Source: Porticoccus sp. (GTDB lineage Bacteria > Pseudomonadota > Gammaproteobacteria > Pseudomonadales > Porticoccaceae). From it: DNA of 40,413 nt. The DNA is taken from the NCBI GenBank assembly GCA_018066715.1, contig JAGPWA010000080.1, forward strand, positions 1-40,413. The letters run 5' to 3'. The notes beneath the pieces were generated by a model. That model made no database searches. It saw only the letters and a program-made list of their open reading frames with translations, and had not been told where the DNA came from. A program made the position numbers and the translations under genes. How positions within the stretch are numbered: the first letter of the stretch is position 1; each line of letters starts with the position of its first letter. This document shows, piece by piece, positions 1 through 9,069 of the stretch.

Positions 1-41
1 CCGCAAAAACATTCGCCGGTTATCATTGTTGCCTGTTTCAT
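1..41 (-). CDS. 5' fragment of a possible GFA-family (CENP-V/GFA) protein, cut by the window edge
   Basis: A minus-strand reading frame opens with ATG at 41 (or a second ATG at 26) and runs off the left edge, encoding MKQATMITGECFCG. The sequence ITGECFCG resembles the start of glutathione-dependent formaldehyde-activating (GFA/CENP-V) proteins, where a G-x-C-x-C-G motif supplies zinc ligands. Only 13-14 residues are present, so family membership is a guess from this short motif. It follows the globin gene in the same direction, with a gap of about 40 bases. No strong ribosome binding site is visible before either ATG. Confidence 0.35.
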   Translation of the reverse strand, partial: MKQATMITGECFC

Positions 42-79
42 AATGAATTGCGCATCAAGTAAGTATTACCCTTTTATTC

Positions 80-499
80 TCAAGCAGACCTCGTACAAAC
101 TTGTTTAATCCTTTCTGCAGGAATTTTTAATTGTGAAATTAAATACTCTTTAAATGATACATCATAATCCTGAGCAGCAATCGCTGATTTCATACACAAC
201 AACCATGCATCGCGCTCTTCATCGCCAACGGATAAATGCTGATGAACCCCTGGAATATTAATGCCGCCGTAGTGTTCGGCATAAAGTTTTGGGCCTCCCA
301 GCCAACCACTGAGAAAATACGTTAACTTTTTTCGCGATTCCGTTAAATCTTGTGGATGCATCGCTCTAATTTTTTCTGCTTCAGGGAACACCTCCATATT
401 CGAGTAAAAATCATCCACTAGCGCTGTGATGCCGGAAAGCTCACCCACGGTAATGTAAGAGTTTGCCTCTCGACCATAGCCGTGTTCGTTAAATTGCAT
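80..499 (-). CDS. Group II truncated haemoglobin (trHbO-type globin)
   Basis: 139 residues, the normal size for a single-domain 2-over-2 globin. The diagnostic segment FLSGWLGGPKLY lies at 62-73, preceded by HPQDL at 48-52. Tyr32 in DDFYSNM fits the distal B10 tyrosine, His88 in GVHQHLSVG fits the proximal haem ligand, and Trp99 in ERDAWLLCM fits the G8 tryptophan typical of group II. Such proteins bind haem and O2 or NO in the cytoplasm and are usually linked to oxygen or nitrosative stress; the exact role here is unknown. It starts 9 bases after the stop of the TRAP receptor gene, so the two are probably co-transcribed. The family call is secure; physiology cannot be read from the sequence. 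Confidence 0.88.
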   Translation of the reverse strand: MQFNEHGYGREANSYITVGELSGITALVDDFYSNMEVFPEAEKIRAMHPQDLTESRKKLTYFLSGWLGGPKLYAEHYGGINIPGVHQHLSVGDEERDAWLLCMKSAIAAQDYDVSFKEYLISQLKIPAERIKQVCTRSA

Positions 500-508
500 A
501 TGTTTTCT

Positions 509-1642
509 TCACTTCAATTCACGAGCTCGATAGTATGCCTGCTCTGAAATCTTATGATATTTAACCGCCTGTTCCTGAAAAGCTTTTTGAGAGTCATACA
601 CCTTTTTAAAGCCAGCATCATCAGCTGCCATTTCTTCTAACACCTGTTGGGTGATTCGATGCAATTCCACCAACACATCATCGGGTAACTGACGTAGCTC
701 CACACCATGGGTATTCACCAACTCATCCAGTGCGGCGTTGTTGCGTGCGGTATAGTCATCCAGCATATCCTGATTAATCGCTCGCGCAGCTCCTTCGACA
801 ATGGCCTGCAAATCCTCAGGTAATGATTCATAGGCTTGCTTGTTAACAATTAATTCGAGGGTGGGGCCTGGCTCGTGCCAGCCGGGGTAATAATAGTATT
901 TGGCGACCTGATGAAAACCAAAGGCCAGGTCATTGTAGGGGCCAACCCATTCAGTGGCGTCGATTACACCGGTTTGCATGGAGGTATACAGTTCACCGCC
1001 GGGAATATTGACGGCTTCCACGCCCACGCGGCTGACCACTTCCCCGCCAATACCGGGAATCCGCATTTTCAGGCCGTCGAGGTCTGCCAGAGAGTTAATT
1101 TCTTTGTTAAACCAACCCGCCATTTGTACGCCGGTATTACCCGCCGCCAGTGGCACCAAATTAAAAGGCTCATAGAGCTCTTTCCAAAGTGCCATACCGC
1201 CACCGTAGTGGAGCCAGCCATTCATTTCTTGTGCGTTGAGGCCAAAAGGTACGGTGGTAAATAATGCTGAGGTACGGGTTTTTCCTTTCCAGTAATAGGA
1301 AGCACCATGGCCCATTTCTGCGGTGCCCTGAGAGACGGCATCAAAGGTTTCCAATGCGGGTACTAACTGGCCCGCACCGTAGACTTTTACCTGAAGTCTG
1401 CCGCCACTCATTTTTTCCACCATAGTAGAAAAGTTTTCCGCAGCCATGCCCAAGCCGGGGAAATTTTTCGGCCAAGTGGTGACCATTTTCCACTTATAAA
1501 TCTTTTGGGGTGCTACTTGTTGCCCCAGCTCCGCGTCTGAAACATTCCCACTTTCAGTGCCACTACTTGAATCAACACCACACCCCGCCAATACGGTTAG
1601 CAATGTCATGGCCAGTAGCGTCATGGTCAATTGTGTTTTCAT
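509..1642 (-). CDS. TRAP transporter substrate-binding lipoprotein (DctP/TakP family)
   Basis: Periplasmic solute receptor of a TRAP transporter, 377 residues from the preferred start. I chose the ATG at 1642 (MKTQLTMT) over an in-frame ATG at 1666 because AGAGGA lies just upstream of it and it gives a clean signal peptide. The lipobox VLAGC puts Cys21 as the lipidated residue. The mature part has the DctP fold signatures: TTWPKNFPG near the start, LDGLKMRIPG with the carboxylate-binding Arg, and TGVIDATEWVGPYND, the last typical of the TakP (2-oxo acid-binding) branch. No DctQ or DctM membrane subunits are in the window, so this receptor is an orphan here. It lies downstream of uvrD and upstream of the globin gene on the same strand. 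Substrate is inferred only as an organic, probably carboxylate, anion. Confidence 0.88.
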   Translation of the reverse strand: MKTQLTMTLLAMTLLTVLAGCGVDSSSGTESGNVSDAELGQQVAPQKIYKWKMVTTWPKNFPGLGMAAENFSTMVEKMSGGRLQVKVYGAGQLVPALETFDAVSQGTAEMGHGASYYWKGKTRTSALFTTVPFGLNAQEMNGWLHYGGGMALWKELYEPFNLVPLAAGNTGVQMAGWFNKEINSLADLDGLKMRIPGIGGEVVSRVGVEAVNIPGGELYTSMQTGVIDATEWVGPYNDLAFGFHQVAKYYYYPGWHEPGPTLELIVNKQAYESLPEDLQAIVEGAARAINQDMLDDYTARNNAALDELVNTHGVELRQLPDDVLVELHRITQQVLEEMAADDAGFKKVYDSQKAFQEQAVKYHKISEQAYYRARELK

Positions 1643-1711
1643 GGTGTTCCTCTTGTTATTCACCATTTAGGTTTTGACTCCCTTGTTAGGAGCCTGCTGC
1701 TCTAAAGCGTA

Positions 1712-3880
1712 TCAGTACAGCGGACTTAATTTTGCGTAGGACTGCACTAACCATTTACTGCCGGCAGTATCAAAATTGACCTGTATCCGAGCATTCGGGC
1801 CATTACCTTCAAAGTTTAAGATGACACCCTCGCCAAAGACCTGATGCTGGACTCGCTGGCCCAATGCCAAGCCGGTGTCTGTACCTGAATCACTGAGACC
1901 CATTGCAGGCTTTTTGGCATAACTGGTGGGCCGGGTAATCTGTGCCCTCAGGCGAACTTCTTCAATATACTCCGTGGGGATATCTCGCACAAAACGGGAC
2001 ACGCTATTGTAACTTTCAGTGCCGTACTGTTGACGAGACTCCGCAAAGGTCAGATATAATTTTTTCATGGCACGGGTGATACCCACGTAGGCTAACCTGC
2101 GCTCTTCTTCGAGACGGCTCGGATCTTCTGCGGACATGCGATGGGGGAACAAGTTTTCTTCCATCCCCGCCAGAAACACCAGCGGAAACTCTAGCCCCTT
2201 GGCCGAGTGCAGTGTCATCAACTGTACCGCATCTTCACCCTCATCTGCTTGACGGTCTCCCGCATCCAGTGCCGCCTGGTCTAGGAATTGGGGTAGGGCG
2301 GGCTGCTCTTTATTCTCTGGCTCGAAACTCCGGCAGGCAATAACCAGTTCTTGTAAATTCTCTACCCGAGACTGCCCACGATCACCCTTTTCACGACGGT
2401 AAAAGTCGATCAAACCGCTGCCTTCAATAGCATGATCCACCTGCTCGTGCAGGGGTAAATTCGCACTGCCCTGATCCAGCTGATTAATCAATGAGATAAA
2501 ACTCTGCACTGCACTACTGGCTCGTCCCGAGAGTTCACCGTCGGCAACTGCCTTCTCCACAGCACTCCACATGGACATACCTTCATCACGAGCAAACTGC
2601 CGCAAAATCTGTATGGTTTTGTCCCCAATACCTCGTGTGGGTGTATTCACCACCCGCTCAAACGCTGCATCATCATTCCGGTTAATCATTAATCGCAGAT
2701 AGGCGAGGGCGTTACGAATTTCTTGACGCTCGTAGAACTTCTGGCCACCGTAGATTCGATAGGGTATCTGGGCGCGCAACAGTGCCTCCTCTAATACCCG
2801 CGATTGGGCATTGGAGCGGTAAAGAATGGCAGACTCGCTGCGCAAGTTGCCATCCTTTGCCCAATCATTAATACGGTCGGCAATAAAGCGTGCTTCATCG
2901 TGTTCATTAAAGGCTGAATAAAGTGAAATCAGGTCGCCCTCAGCGTCCTCTGTCCAAAGGTTTTTGCCCAGCCTGTCGGTATTGCGAGAAATAACGGCAT
3001 TGGCCGCTTCAAGAATATTTTTACTGGAACGATAGTTTTGCTCCAACCTTACCGTAGCAGTATCTGGATAATCACGATTAAAATTGAGAATATTCTCTAC
3101 CTTGGCACCACGCCAACCATAAATTGATTGGTCGTCATCGCCTACGGCAGTGATACGAATATTTTTTCCAGCTAACACCCTTAACCACGCATATTGAATG
3201 GCGTTGGTATCTTGAAATTCATCCACCAAAATTTGGCCAAAACGTTGCTGATAATGAGCCAGTATTTCTGGCTTATTGAGCCATAGCTCATGGGCACGCA
3301 GCAGCAGCTCACCAAAGTCCACCATGCCACCGCGCTCACAGGCCTCTTCATAGCTGGCGTAAATCTGCAACATGGTACGTTGATAAGGGTCTTGTGCCGG
3401 TTGCAAATGCTTGGAGCGCAGCCCTTCATCTTTCTGGCTGTTAATAAATGACTGCGCCTGACGATAGGGCCAACGGCTGTCATCAATACCCAATGCTTGG
3501 TAAACACGCTTAACCAGCCGCAGCTGGTCATCGCTATCCAGTATCTGGAAGTTCTCTGGTAAACCCGCATCCTGCCAATGCATTTTTAACAATCGATGCG
3601 CTAAACCATGAAAGGTACCCACCCACATCCCCTGGGATGAATAACCGAGCATGTTATCCAGGCGACCGCGCATTTCCTTGGCGGCTTTATTGGTAAAGGT
3701 GACTGCCAGCACACCGTAGGGCGAGAGCTGTTCCACCTGAATTAACCAAGCGATTCGATGAACCAGTACGCGGGTTTTTCCGCTACCGGCACCCGCAAGC
3801 ACCAATAAATGGTTATCAGTATTGGAAACGGCTTCGCGTTGTGCGGGGTTAAGAGGGTCGAGAATTGCTGTGACATCCAT
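1712..3880 (-). CDS. uvrD: DNA helicase II (UvrD)
   Basis: Superfamily 1A 3'-5' helicase that unwinds DNA in nucleotide excision repair and methyl-directed mismatch repair. From the ATG at 3880 the protein is 722 residues and begins MDVTAILDPLNPAQREAV, closely matching the start of E. coli UvrD; an upstream in-frame ATG at 3907 would add nine unlikely residues. Walker A AGAGSGKT is at 29-36 (Lys35). LVDEFQDTN is motif II, VGDDDQSIYGWRGA motif III, and RRLAYVGITRA motif VI. The C-terminal part GQRVQHQVFGEGVILNFEG fits the Tudor-like domain that contacts RNA polymerase. It is divergent from hexR across about 140 bases and upstream of the TRAP receptor gene. Length and motifs are intact. Confidence 0.97.
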   Translation of the reverse strand: MDVTAILDPLNPAQREAVSNTDNHLLVLAGAGSGKTRVLVHRIAWLIQVEQLSPYGVLAVTFTNKAAKEMRGRLDNMLGYSSQGMWVGTFHGLAHRLLKMHWQDAGLPENFQILDSDDQLRLVKRVYQALGIDDSRWPYRQAQSFINSQKDEGLRSKHLQPAQDPYQRTMLQIYASYEEACERGGMVDFGELLLRAHELWLNKPEILAHYQQRFGQILVDEFQDTNAIQYAWLRVLAGKNIRITAVGDDDQSIYGWRGAKVENILNFNRDYPDTATVRLEQNYRSSKNILEAANAVISRNTDRLGKNLWTEDAEGDLISLYSAFNEHDEARFIADRINDWAKDGNLRSESAILYRSNAQSRVLEEALLRAQIPYRIYGGQKFYERQEIRNALAYLRLMINRNDDAAFERVVNTPTRGIGDKTIQILRQFARDEGMSMWSAVEKAVADGELSGRASSAVQSFISLINQLDQGSANLPLHEQVDHAIEGSGLIDFYRREKGDRGQSRVENLQELVIACRSFEPENKEQPALPQFLDQAALDAGDRQADEGEDAVQLMTLHSAKGLEFPLVFLAGMEENLFPHRMSAEDPSRLEEERRLAYVGITRAMKKLYLTFAESRQQYGTESYNSVSRFVRDIPTEYIEEVRLRAQITRPTSYAKKPAMGLSDSGTDTGLALGQRVQHQVFGEGVILNFEGNGPNARIQVNFDTAGSKWLVQSYAKLSPLY

Positions 3881-3960
3881 GGAGCGGAATTCTAGCAGAA
3901 CCGGCATCCCAAAGGGTGGCAGTGCCTGTTTATTCGATCATTTTCAGCATTTCTCAAACT

Positions 3961-3994
3961 ACAAGAATTCCATTTTCTTGTAAATTATTTACAA
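3961..3994 (+). promoter_or_regulatory. Probable HexR operator: perfect 17-bp palindrome overlapping a second inverted repeat, before hexR
   Basis: TTGTAAATTATTTACAA at 3978-3994 is a perfect palindrome around a central T. It resembles the known gammaproteobacterial HexR site, whose consensus is close to TGTAATTAAATTACA. A second inverted repeat, ACAAGAA (3961-3967) with TTCTTGT (3975-3981), overlaps its left edge. TACAAT at 3990-3995 could be a -10 element, so bound protein would block it. Autoregulation of hexR, and possibly control of divergent uvrD, is inference. Confidence 0.7.
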
Positions 3995-4021
3995 TGGGCG
4001 CTTCACACAAGGAAATATGCC

Positions 4022-4885
4022 ATGAAGCCGGCAGAGCTCACACTATCGATCAGCAGCAATCTACACAATATGCGGAAGTCCGAGCGTAAAGTAGCTGAAT
4101 TTATTCTGGCCAACCTCACTGAGGTGATCCGGATGAGAATTGTTGATTTGGCAGAATCTGCCCAGGTCAGTGAGCCTACGGTGGTACGTTTTTGTCGCGC
4201 TGTTGGGTGCGATGGTTTTCAGGATTTTAAATTGGCCCTTGCCCAGCAGTTGGCATCTAGTCCCAGTTACGGCCAAATCGCCGTTACTGATAAAGACTCT
4301 GTGTCTGAATACACCTTCAAGGTGTTCGACTCTACTGTGGATACCCTGCTAAAAGTTCGGGATTCACTTGATCTGGACATGCTGGATCGTGCGGTCCAAG
4401 CCATTTGTGCTGCCAACCGGGTAGAGTTCTACGGCTTCGGTGCCTCTGCCGCTGTAGCCTTTGATGCCCAACACAAATTTTTCCGCTTACAGGTATCGGC
4501 AGCGGCCTATGCGGACCCCCACCTACAAAATATGTCGGCAACCTCCCTGGCTCCCGGCGATGTGGTTATTGCCATCTCTCAATCCGGACGCACCACGACC
4601 CTGATCAATGCCATTGAGCGGGTAAAAAGCCGGGGTGCTATCGTCATTGGCATGGCCCCTTCAGGCACCCCAGTGGCAGAGGCAGCCACTATTCCACTCA
4701 CTATCGACGCCAAGGAAGATATTCAGATATACACGCCACTTTCTTCCCGCATCGCCCACTTGGTGGTGATTGATGTTCTAGCCATTGGTGTTGCCAAGCA
4801 TAAGGGCGGGCAGCTACAGGAACATTTACTTGATCTCCAACATGGCCTGGAAGCTTTGCGTTCTCCTCTTAAAAAGACCTCGTAA
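4022..4885 (+). CDS. hexR: HexR, RpiR-family regulator of central carbon metabolism
   Basis: 287 residues. The N-terminal RpiR helix-turn-helix (about 1-80) contains KSERKVAEFILAN and VSEPTVVRFCRAVGCDGFQ, very close to characterised HexR proteins. The rest is a SIS sugar-phosphate-binding domain, with FYGFGASAAVAFDAQHKFF and the phosphate-binding ISQSGRTTTLI. HexR senses 2-keto-3-deoxy-6-phosphogluconate and controls glucose and central-carbon genes in Pseudomonas and Shewanella. The start is supported by AAGGAA seven bases upstream. It is a single gene, divergent from uvrD and convergent with the lapG-like gene; no zwf, pgl or edd is adjacent, unlike in Pseudomonas. Its GC and length look native. 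HexR rather than another RpiR member is supported by the matching palindrome in its promoter. Confidence 0.87.
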   Translation: MKPAELTLSISSNLHNMRKSERKVAEFILANLTEVIRMRIVDLAESAQVSEPTVVRFCRAVGCDGFQDFKLALAQQLASSPSYGQIAVTDKDSVSEYTFKVFDSTVDTLLKVRDSLDLDMLDRAVQAICAANRVEFYGFGASAAVAFDAQHKFFRLQVSAAAYADPHLQNMSATSLAPGDVVIAISQSGRTTTLINAIERVKSRGAIVIGMAPSGTPVAEAATIPLTIDAKEDIQIYTPLSSRIAHLVVIDVLAIGVAKHKGGQLQEHLLDLQHGLEALRSPLKKTS

Positions 4886-4936
4886 GCTCTAACCTTAGGC
4901 TCTCTTCTGATCAAGCAAGTTTCTATTCAACGCTGT

Positions 4937-5668
4937 TTAGGGGGATAAAATGACTAATGGTGGGGCACCAGACTCTATTCGTCTGTTGAGTTCTTGCCAA
5001 GTTTTAAGCGTATCTGCCTTGCCCACTTTTTCCTGCTTACTACGGGTTTTTGCCAACCACAGGTCCTTGCCGTTAAAGCTGTACACGGGCATCAGGTCCA
5101 TTCGATCTGTAGCTAGCTGAATGCCCGGTTGTAGGTTATCGAGAAGCAATGGTACTGAGGTGGGTTCTGGATAGTAGGCCAGCACCATATGGGCCTTATT
5201 CAGCGTCAGCGCTTTAACATAGGTTAGCCGCATCTTTCCCATCTCCACACCCATTTTCTCTAGGGTGAAGTATTTAGCGACGCTAAAGTCCTCGCAGTCG
5301 CCCGCATCCATAATCAAGAACTCCAGTGGCGTCGCCCAGTAATCCTCCTGCCGCCAAACCTCTCTATCGTCTACAAAACGAGCACCATTAAAGAAGTCAT
5401 TGACCTGCTTTAGTCTATCTCGCTCCACTGGCGAATCGGGGGATCTGATCATTTGCTGCCAATGTCGAACCCTTGCCTCAGCCAAAGGACCATAGCGTTT
5501 ACCAATTTCAACTATTTCTGCCTCACTCATCGTTCCCGCAGGCTGAGTAACAGACGGTTTTGGAGGGGTGCTGACAGGAGCTGGCTGACTGGAACAACCA
5601 CAGATGAAAAGCACTAACAAAGACAAGGTTAATAGAAGTGAGCGCTCACTTACAGTGTATTCTGCCAT
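4937..5668 (-). CDS. lapG: LapG-like periplasmic cysteine protease, predicted lipoprotein (BTLCP family)
   Basis: Bacterial transglutaminase-like cysteine protease, 243 residues. Catalytic triad: Cys125 in AGDCEDFS, His160 in KAHMVLAYY, Asp177 in PLLLDNL. Asp124 and Glu126, flanking the cysteine, correspond to the calcium-binding pair of LapG. VNDFFNGARFVDD, EDYWATPLEFL and PVYSFNGKDLWL are also LapG-like. In Pseudomonas, LapG cleaves the adhesin LapA and is held by the c-di-GMP receptor LapD. The N-terminus has a signal with lipobox ICGC (Cys25, Ser at +2), pointing to outer-membrane anchoring; I believe classical LapG is usually soluble periplasmic. It starts two bases after the glmS stop, so translation is probably coupled. 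No LapD or large adhesin is in the window, so the target is unknown. Confidence 0.85.
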   Translation of the reverse strand: MAEYTVSERSLLLTLSLLVLFICGCSSQPAPVSTPPKPSVTQPAGTMSEAEIVEIGKRYGPLAEARVRHWQQMIRSPDSPVERDRLKQVNDFFNGARFVDDREVWRQEDYWATPLEFLIMDAGDCEDFSVAKYFTLEKMGVEMGKMRLTYVKALTLNKAHMVLAYYPEPTSVPLLLDNLQPGIQLATDRMDLMPVYSFNGKDLWLAKTRSKQEKVGKADTLKTWQELNRRIESGAPPLVILSP

Positions 5669-5670
5669 GG

Positions 5671-7500
5671 TTACTCTACCGTAACCGACTTCGCCAAGTT
5701 GCGCGGCTGATCCACATCTGTGCCCTTAAGGACAGCCACATGATAGGCCAGTAATTGCAGTGGTAAAGTATAGATTATCGCTTCCAGGCTCTCTGGCACA
5801 TGAGGGATATTCATTACCGTTACGCCGGGCTCATTCTCAAACCCCGCATCTTTATCCGCAAAAACAAACAACTGGCCTCCTCGAGCTTTAACTTCGTGAA
5901 GGTTCGATTTTAGCTTTTCCAGCAGTTCATTGTTGGGGGCCACAGCCACAACGGGCATATCGCTATCCACCAACGCTAGGGGGCCATGCTTTAGCTCACC
6001 AGAGGGGTAGGCTTCGGCATGGATATAGGAGATTTCTTTGAGCTTAAGTGCGCCTTCCAGAGATACCGGATATTGCACGCCGCGACCTAAAAATAATGCA
6101 TGGTGCTTATCCGCAAAGCACTCAAAGATTTTTTCAATGTCGGCATCCAATGCTAGTGTTTGGCGACACAATTCCGGTAGTTGATGCAGCGCTGCAACCA
6201 GAGACTGCTCCTTTGCCTCATCAAGACCATGGCTACGACCCAAGCCAATACAAAGTAACTGCAATGCCACCAGCTGGGTGGTAAATGCCTTCGTCGATGC
6301 CACACCAATTTCCGGACCCGCATAGGTCATTAATGCCAAGTCAGATTCACGAACCAATGAGCTATTGGCCACATTACAGATGACCAGGCTGGCAAGATAA
6401 CCCGATTTTTTTGCTGACTGAAGGGCGGCCAACGTATCAGCAGTCTCACCAGATTGGGAGATAGTGACAAATAACGTATTTTCAGGCACTACAACTTTTC
6501 GATAGCGGTATTCACTGGCCACCTCTACTTGGCAGGGGATTCCTGCCCACTCCTCAAGCCAGTAACGGGCGACCAAGCCAGCATGGTAGCTAGTGCCGCA
6601 GGCTACAATATGGACTGCTTTAACTTGGGGGAATACCTTACTCGCCTCCGCACCGAAAGCTTCTGGCAAAACATGTTTTTCGCTGATCCGTCCTTGCAGG
6701 GTGTTTTTGAGCACAGTCGATTGCTCGAATATCTCCTTCATCATGTAGTGTCGATAACCGCCTTTATCAGTCACATCTTCTCTACCGGCTAATGTCACGA
6801 CTTCCCGCTCTACGTCTGAATCAGTGTGATCAACAATGGTATACCTGCCTTTTTTCAGCTCAACCACGTCCCCTTCTTCGAGGAAGATAAACCGGTCGGT
6901 AACCTGACGCAGAGCCATTTGGTCCGAGGCAATGAAGTTCTCTTCAATCCCAACACCCACCACCAGAGGGCTGCCACTACGAGTGCCAACGAGCACATCG
7001 GGCTCATGGGTGCTGATAACACCGAGGGCATAGGCTCCATCAAGTCGGACTGTCGCTTGTTGAACAGCATTTTTTAATGACGAGGTAGACTTCAAGAGGT
7101 GGTGAATCAGGTGGGCAACCACTTCGGTATCGGTATCTGACACAAATTGATAACCAAGGCCCGTTAATTCAGACCGCAATTCATTATGATTTTCGATAAT
7201 ACCGTTATGGACTACTGCCACGTCACCCGAGACATGAGGGTGGGAGTTCAGTTCGTTGGGTACCCCATGTGTGGCCCAGCGAGTATGCGCAATGCCCAAC
7301 ACGCCAGCTGCAGGTTTTTTGGTCAACCTATCAACAAGACCAGCGACTTTTCCCGCATTTTTACGAACTTGAAGCTCGCCTTTATCATCAATTATTGCCA
7401 GGCCAGCAGAATCGTAGCCTCGATACTCCAATCTATTGAGGCCTTCGATTAAAATGCCAGTGACATTCCGCTGTCCTGCTGCACCCACAATTCCACACAT
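5671..7500 (-). CDS. glmS: Glutamine-fructose-6-phosphate aminotransferase (isomerizing)
   Basis: First step of hexosamine synthesis: fructose-6-phosphate plus glutamine gives glucosamine-6-phosphate, feeding peptidoglycan and LPS. 609 residues, the normal length. It starts [11 protein letters not shown], so Cys1 is exposed as the glutaminase nucleophile after Met removal; [13 protein letters not shown] and HTRWATHG are class II amidotransferase motifs. Two SIS domains follow, with [21 protein letters not shown] and [18 protein letters not shown], and the C-terminus ends [13 protein letters not shown] as in the family. It sits 27 bases downstream of glmU and directly upstream of the lapG-like gene, forming a glmU-glmS-lapG operon. 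Pseudomonas has glmR between glmU and glmS; it is absent here. No glmS ribozyme-like leader is possible in the short gap. Confidence 0.98.
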   Translation of the reverse strand: MCGIVGAAGQRNVTGILIEGLNRLEYRGYDSAGLAIIDDKGELQVRKNAGKVAGLVDRLTKKPAAGVLGIAHTRWATHGVPNELNSHPHVSGDVAVVHNGIIENHNELRSELTGLGYQFVSDTDTEVVAHLIHHLLKSTSSLKNAVQQATVRLDGAYALGVISTHEPDVLVGTRSGSPLVVGVGIEENFIASDQMALRQVTDRFIFLEEGDVVELKKGRYTIVDHTDSDVEREVVTLAGREDVTDKGGYRHYMMKEIFEQSTVLKNTLQGRISEKHVLPEAFGAEASKVFPQVKAVHIVACGTSYHAGLVARYWLEEWAGIPCQVEVASEYRYRKVVVPENTLFVTISQSGETADTLAALQSAKKSGYLASLVICNVANSSLVRESDLALMTYAGPEIGVASTKAFTTQLVALQLLCIGLGRSHGLDEAKEQSLVAALHQLPELCRQTLALDADIEKIFECFADKHHALFLGRGVQYPVSLEGALKLKEISYIHAEAYPSGELKHGPLALVDSDMPVVAVAPNNELLEKLKSNLHEVKARGGQLFVFADKDAGFENEPGVTVMNIPHVPESLEAIIYTLPLQLLAYHVAVLKGTDVDQPRNLAKSVTVE

Positions 7501-7527
7501 AGTTTTTTCCGATTAGCTCTTTGGGTA

Positions 7528-8892
7528 TTAATTCTTTTTTGAAGGCCGCGTCCAGTCTGAGATGTTTCTCTGCTTCGCTCGGGTCAATCCAAGTTTATTT
7601 TCAGGCACGTCCTTGTTGATCGTAGAACCTGCGCCCACCGTGGCATTACGGCCAACCACAACCGGTGCAACCAGTGATGTGTTAGAGCCAATAAATGCAT
7701 TATCACCGATGGTTGTTTGGTGTTTGTTCACGCCATCGTAGTTACAGGTAATTGTACCCGCACCCACATTCACATTGTCACCGAGCTCCGCATCACCGAC
7801 ATAACTGAGATGGCTAATTTTACTGCCTTTGCCCACACGTACTTTTTTAGTCTCAACAAAGTTGCCAACCTTCACGCCTTCCGCCAACTCTGTACCAGGA
7901 CGGAGCCGCGCGAAGGGTCCAATTACTGCATTTTTTCCTATTCGGCACTCTTCAATAACACTGTTGGCCTTTATCTCAACACCATCAGCAACCGTACTGT
8001 TAATAATTAAACAGTTGGGGCCAATCTTAATATTGCTGCCTAGCGATACATCTCCCTCAAAAACAGCATTAATATCAATAAAGTTATCAATGCCTGTTTG
8101 GAGATTACCTCGTACATCGATCCGTGTAGCATCGGCCAAAGTAACACCTTCGGCCATTAGCCGTTCGGCCTGTTGCTTTTGGTAGTAACGTTCAAGGTTA
8201 TTGAGTTGCAGACGGTTATTCACGCCCTCAACTTCTTCTATGGACTGAGGTTGTAATGTCTCAACCTGGAACCCTGCATTACGCGCAATGGAAATAATAT
8301 CTGTCAGATAATATTCCCCTTGGGCATTTTCATTTCCTATCTGGGGTAACCACTCTTGTAGACAATGACTCGGTAGGGCGAGCACCCCGGTATTGACTTC
8401 CGATATTTGTAACTGCTCCCGAGAGGCATCTTTTTGCTCAACAATGGCCATGACCTTGCCGTTGTCATCTCTCACTATTCGCCCATAACCCGTAGGGTCG
8501 GTTAGCTGGACGGTCAGTAGCGACATACTCCGGTCGCTCACTTTATGGAGCATACCGGCAATAGTCTTTGAGCTGATCAATGGAACATCGCCGTAGAGGA
8601 TCAAGGTGACACCCTCGGAATCCAATAACGAAGCTGCTTGCAAAACAGCATGCGCTGTACCAAGTTGCTCCGTTTGCTCTATATATCGAAGACGATCACC
8701 ACAAATACCCGACTTTACTTCCTCGGCCCCGTGGCCTGTAACCACCAGGATATTCGCATCGTTAACCGTTTCTGCCGCATCAACCACATGTTGTAGCAAA
8801 GGGCGATCTGCGAGGCGATGTAGTACCTTGGGAAGGCTGGACTTCATCCGGGTGCCTTTTCCCGCAGCAAGAATCACGATATCTGTTGCCAT
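7528..8892 (-). CDS. glmU: Bifunctional N-acetylglucosamine-1-phosphate uridyltransferase / glucosamine-1-phosphate acetyltransferase
   Basis: Makes UDP-GlcNAc from glucosamine-1-phosphate in two steps in the cytoplasm. 454 residues, family-typical. The N-terminal pyrophosphorylase half begins VILAAGKGTRMKSSLPKVL (residues 5-23), with the nucleotide-binding signature, and carries LYGDVPL and EVNTGVLALP. The C-terminal half is a left-handed beta-helix of hexapeptide repeats with VGNFVETKK, SYVGDAELGDNVNVGAGT and TCNYDGVNKHQT, holding the acetyltransferase active site. The ATG at 8892 is preceded by AGGGA. It is the first gene of the glmU-glmS-lapG unit, about 180 bases downstream of atpC and separated from it by a strong terminator, so it needs its own promoter between about 8893 and 9022. 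Confidence 0.98.
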   Translation of the reverse strand: MATDIVILAAGKGTRMKSSLPKVLHRLADRPLLQHVVDAAETVNDANILVVTGHGAEEVKSGICGDRLRYIEQTEQLGTAHAVLQAASLLDSEGVTLILYGDVPLISSKTIAGMLHKVSDRSMSLLTVQLTDPTGYGRIVRDDNGKVMAIVEQKDASREQLQISEVNTGVLALPSHCLQEWLPQIGNENAQGEYYLTDIISIARNAGFQVETLQPQSIEEVEGVNNRLQLNNLERYYQKQQAERLMAEGVTLADATRIDVRGNLQTGIDNFIDINAVFEGDVSLGSNIKIGPNCLIINSTVADGVEIKANSVIEECRIGKNAVIGPFARLRPGTELAEGVKVGNFVETKKVRVGKGSKISHLSYVGDAELGDNVNVGAGTITCNYDGVNKHQTTIGDNAFIGSNTSLVAPVVVGRNATVGAGSTINKDVPENKLGLTRAKQRNISDWTRPSKKN

Positions 8893-9022
8893 ATGTCTTC
8901 CCTAGCTTATAGGCATTAATTTAGGGGGGTTGGTTTTGAGGTATTTAATCAGGAACCATAACTGATTGCCACGATTTGCCGCACTCAGAATTATTCTCAT
9001 TTACCGTTTAAATAAAAGGTAC

Positions 9023-9052
9023 AAAAAAGGGTGGCTAAAGCCACCCTTTTTT
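9023..9052 (-). terminator. Rho-independent terminator of the atp operon
   Basis: A perfect 13-bp inverted repeat: AAAAAAGGGTGGC (9023-9035), loop TAAA, GCCACCCTTTTTT (9040-9052). Read on the minus strand it is a GC-rich hairpin followed by a run of T, 17 bases after the atpC stop. The A-run on the other side would let it work in both directions. It separates the atp operon from glmU. Confidence 0.93.
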
Positions 9053-9069
9053 ATCAGTTACTGGTGTAA

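Noticed and set aside
7501-7527. glmS ribozyme or riboswitch
   Set aside because: The glmU-glmS gap is 27 bases, far too short, and such ribozymes belong mainly to Gram-positive bacteria.
7717-8185. Plus-strand open frames opposite glmU
   Set aside because: They mirror the hexapeptide-repeat region of glmU and show no family features of their own.
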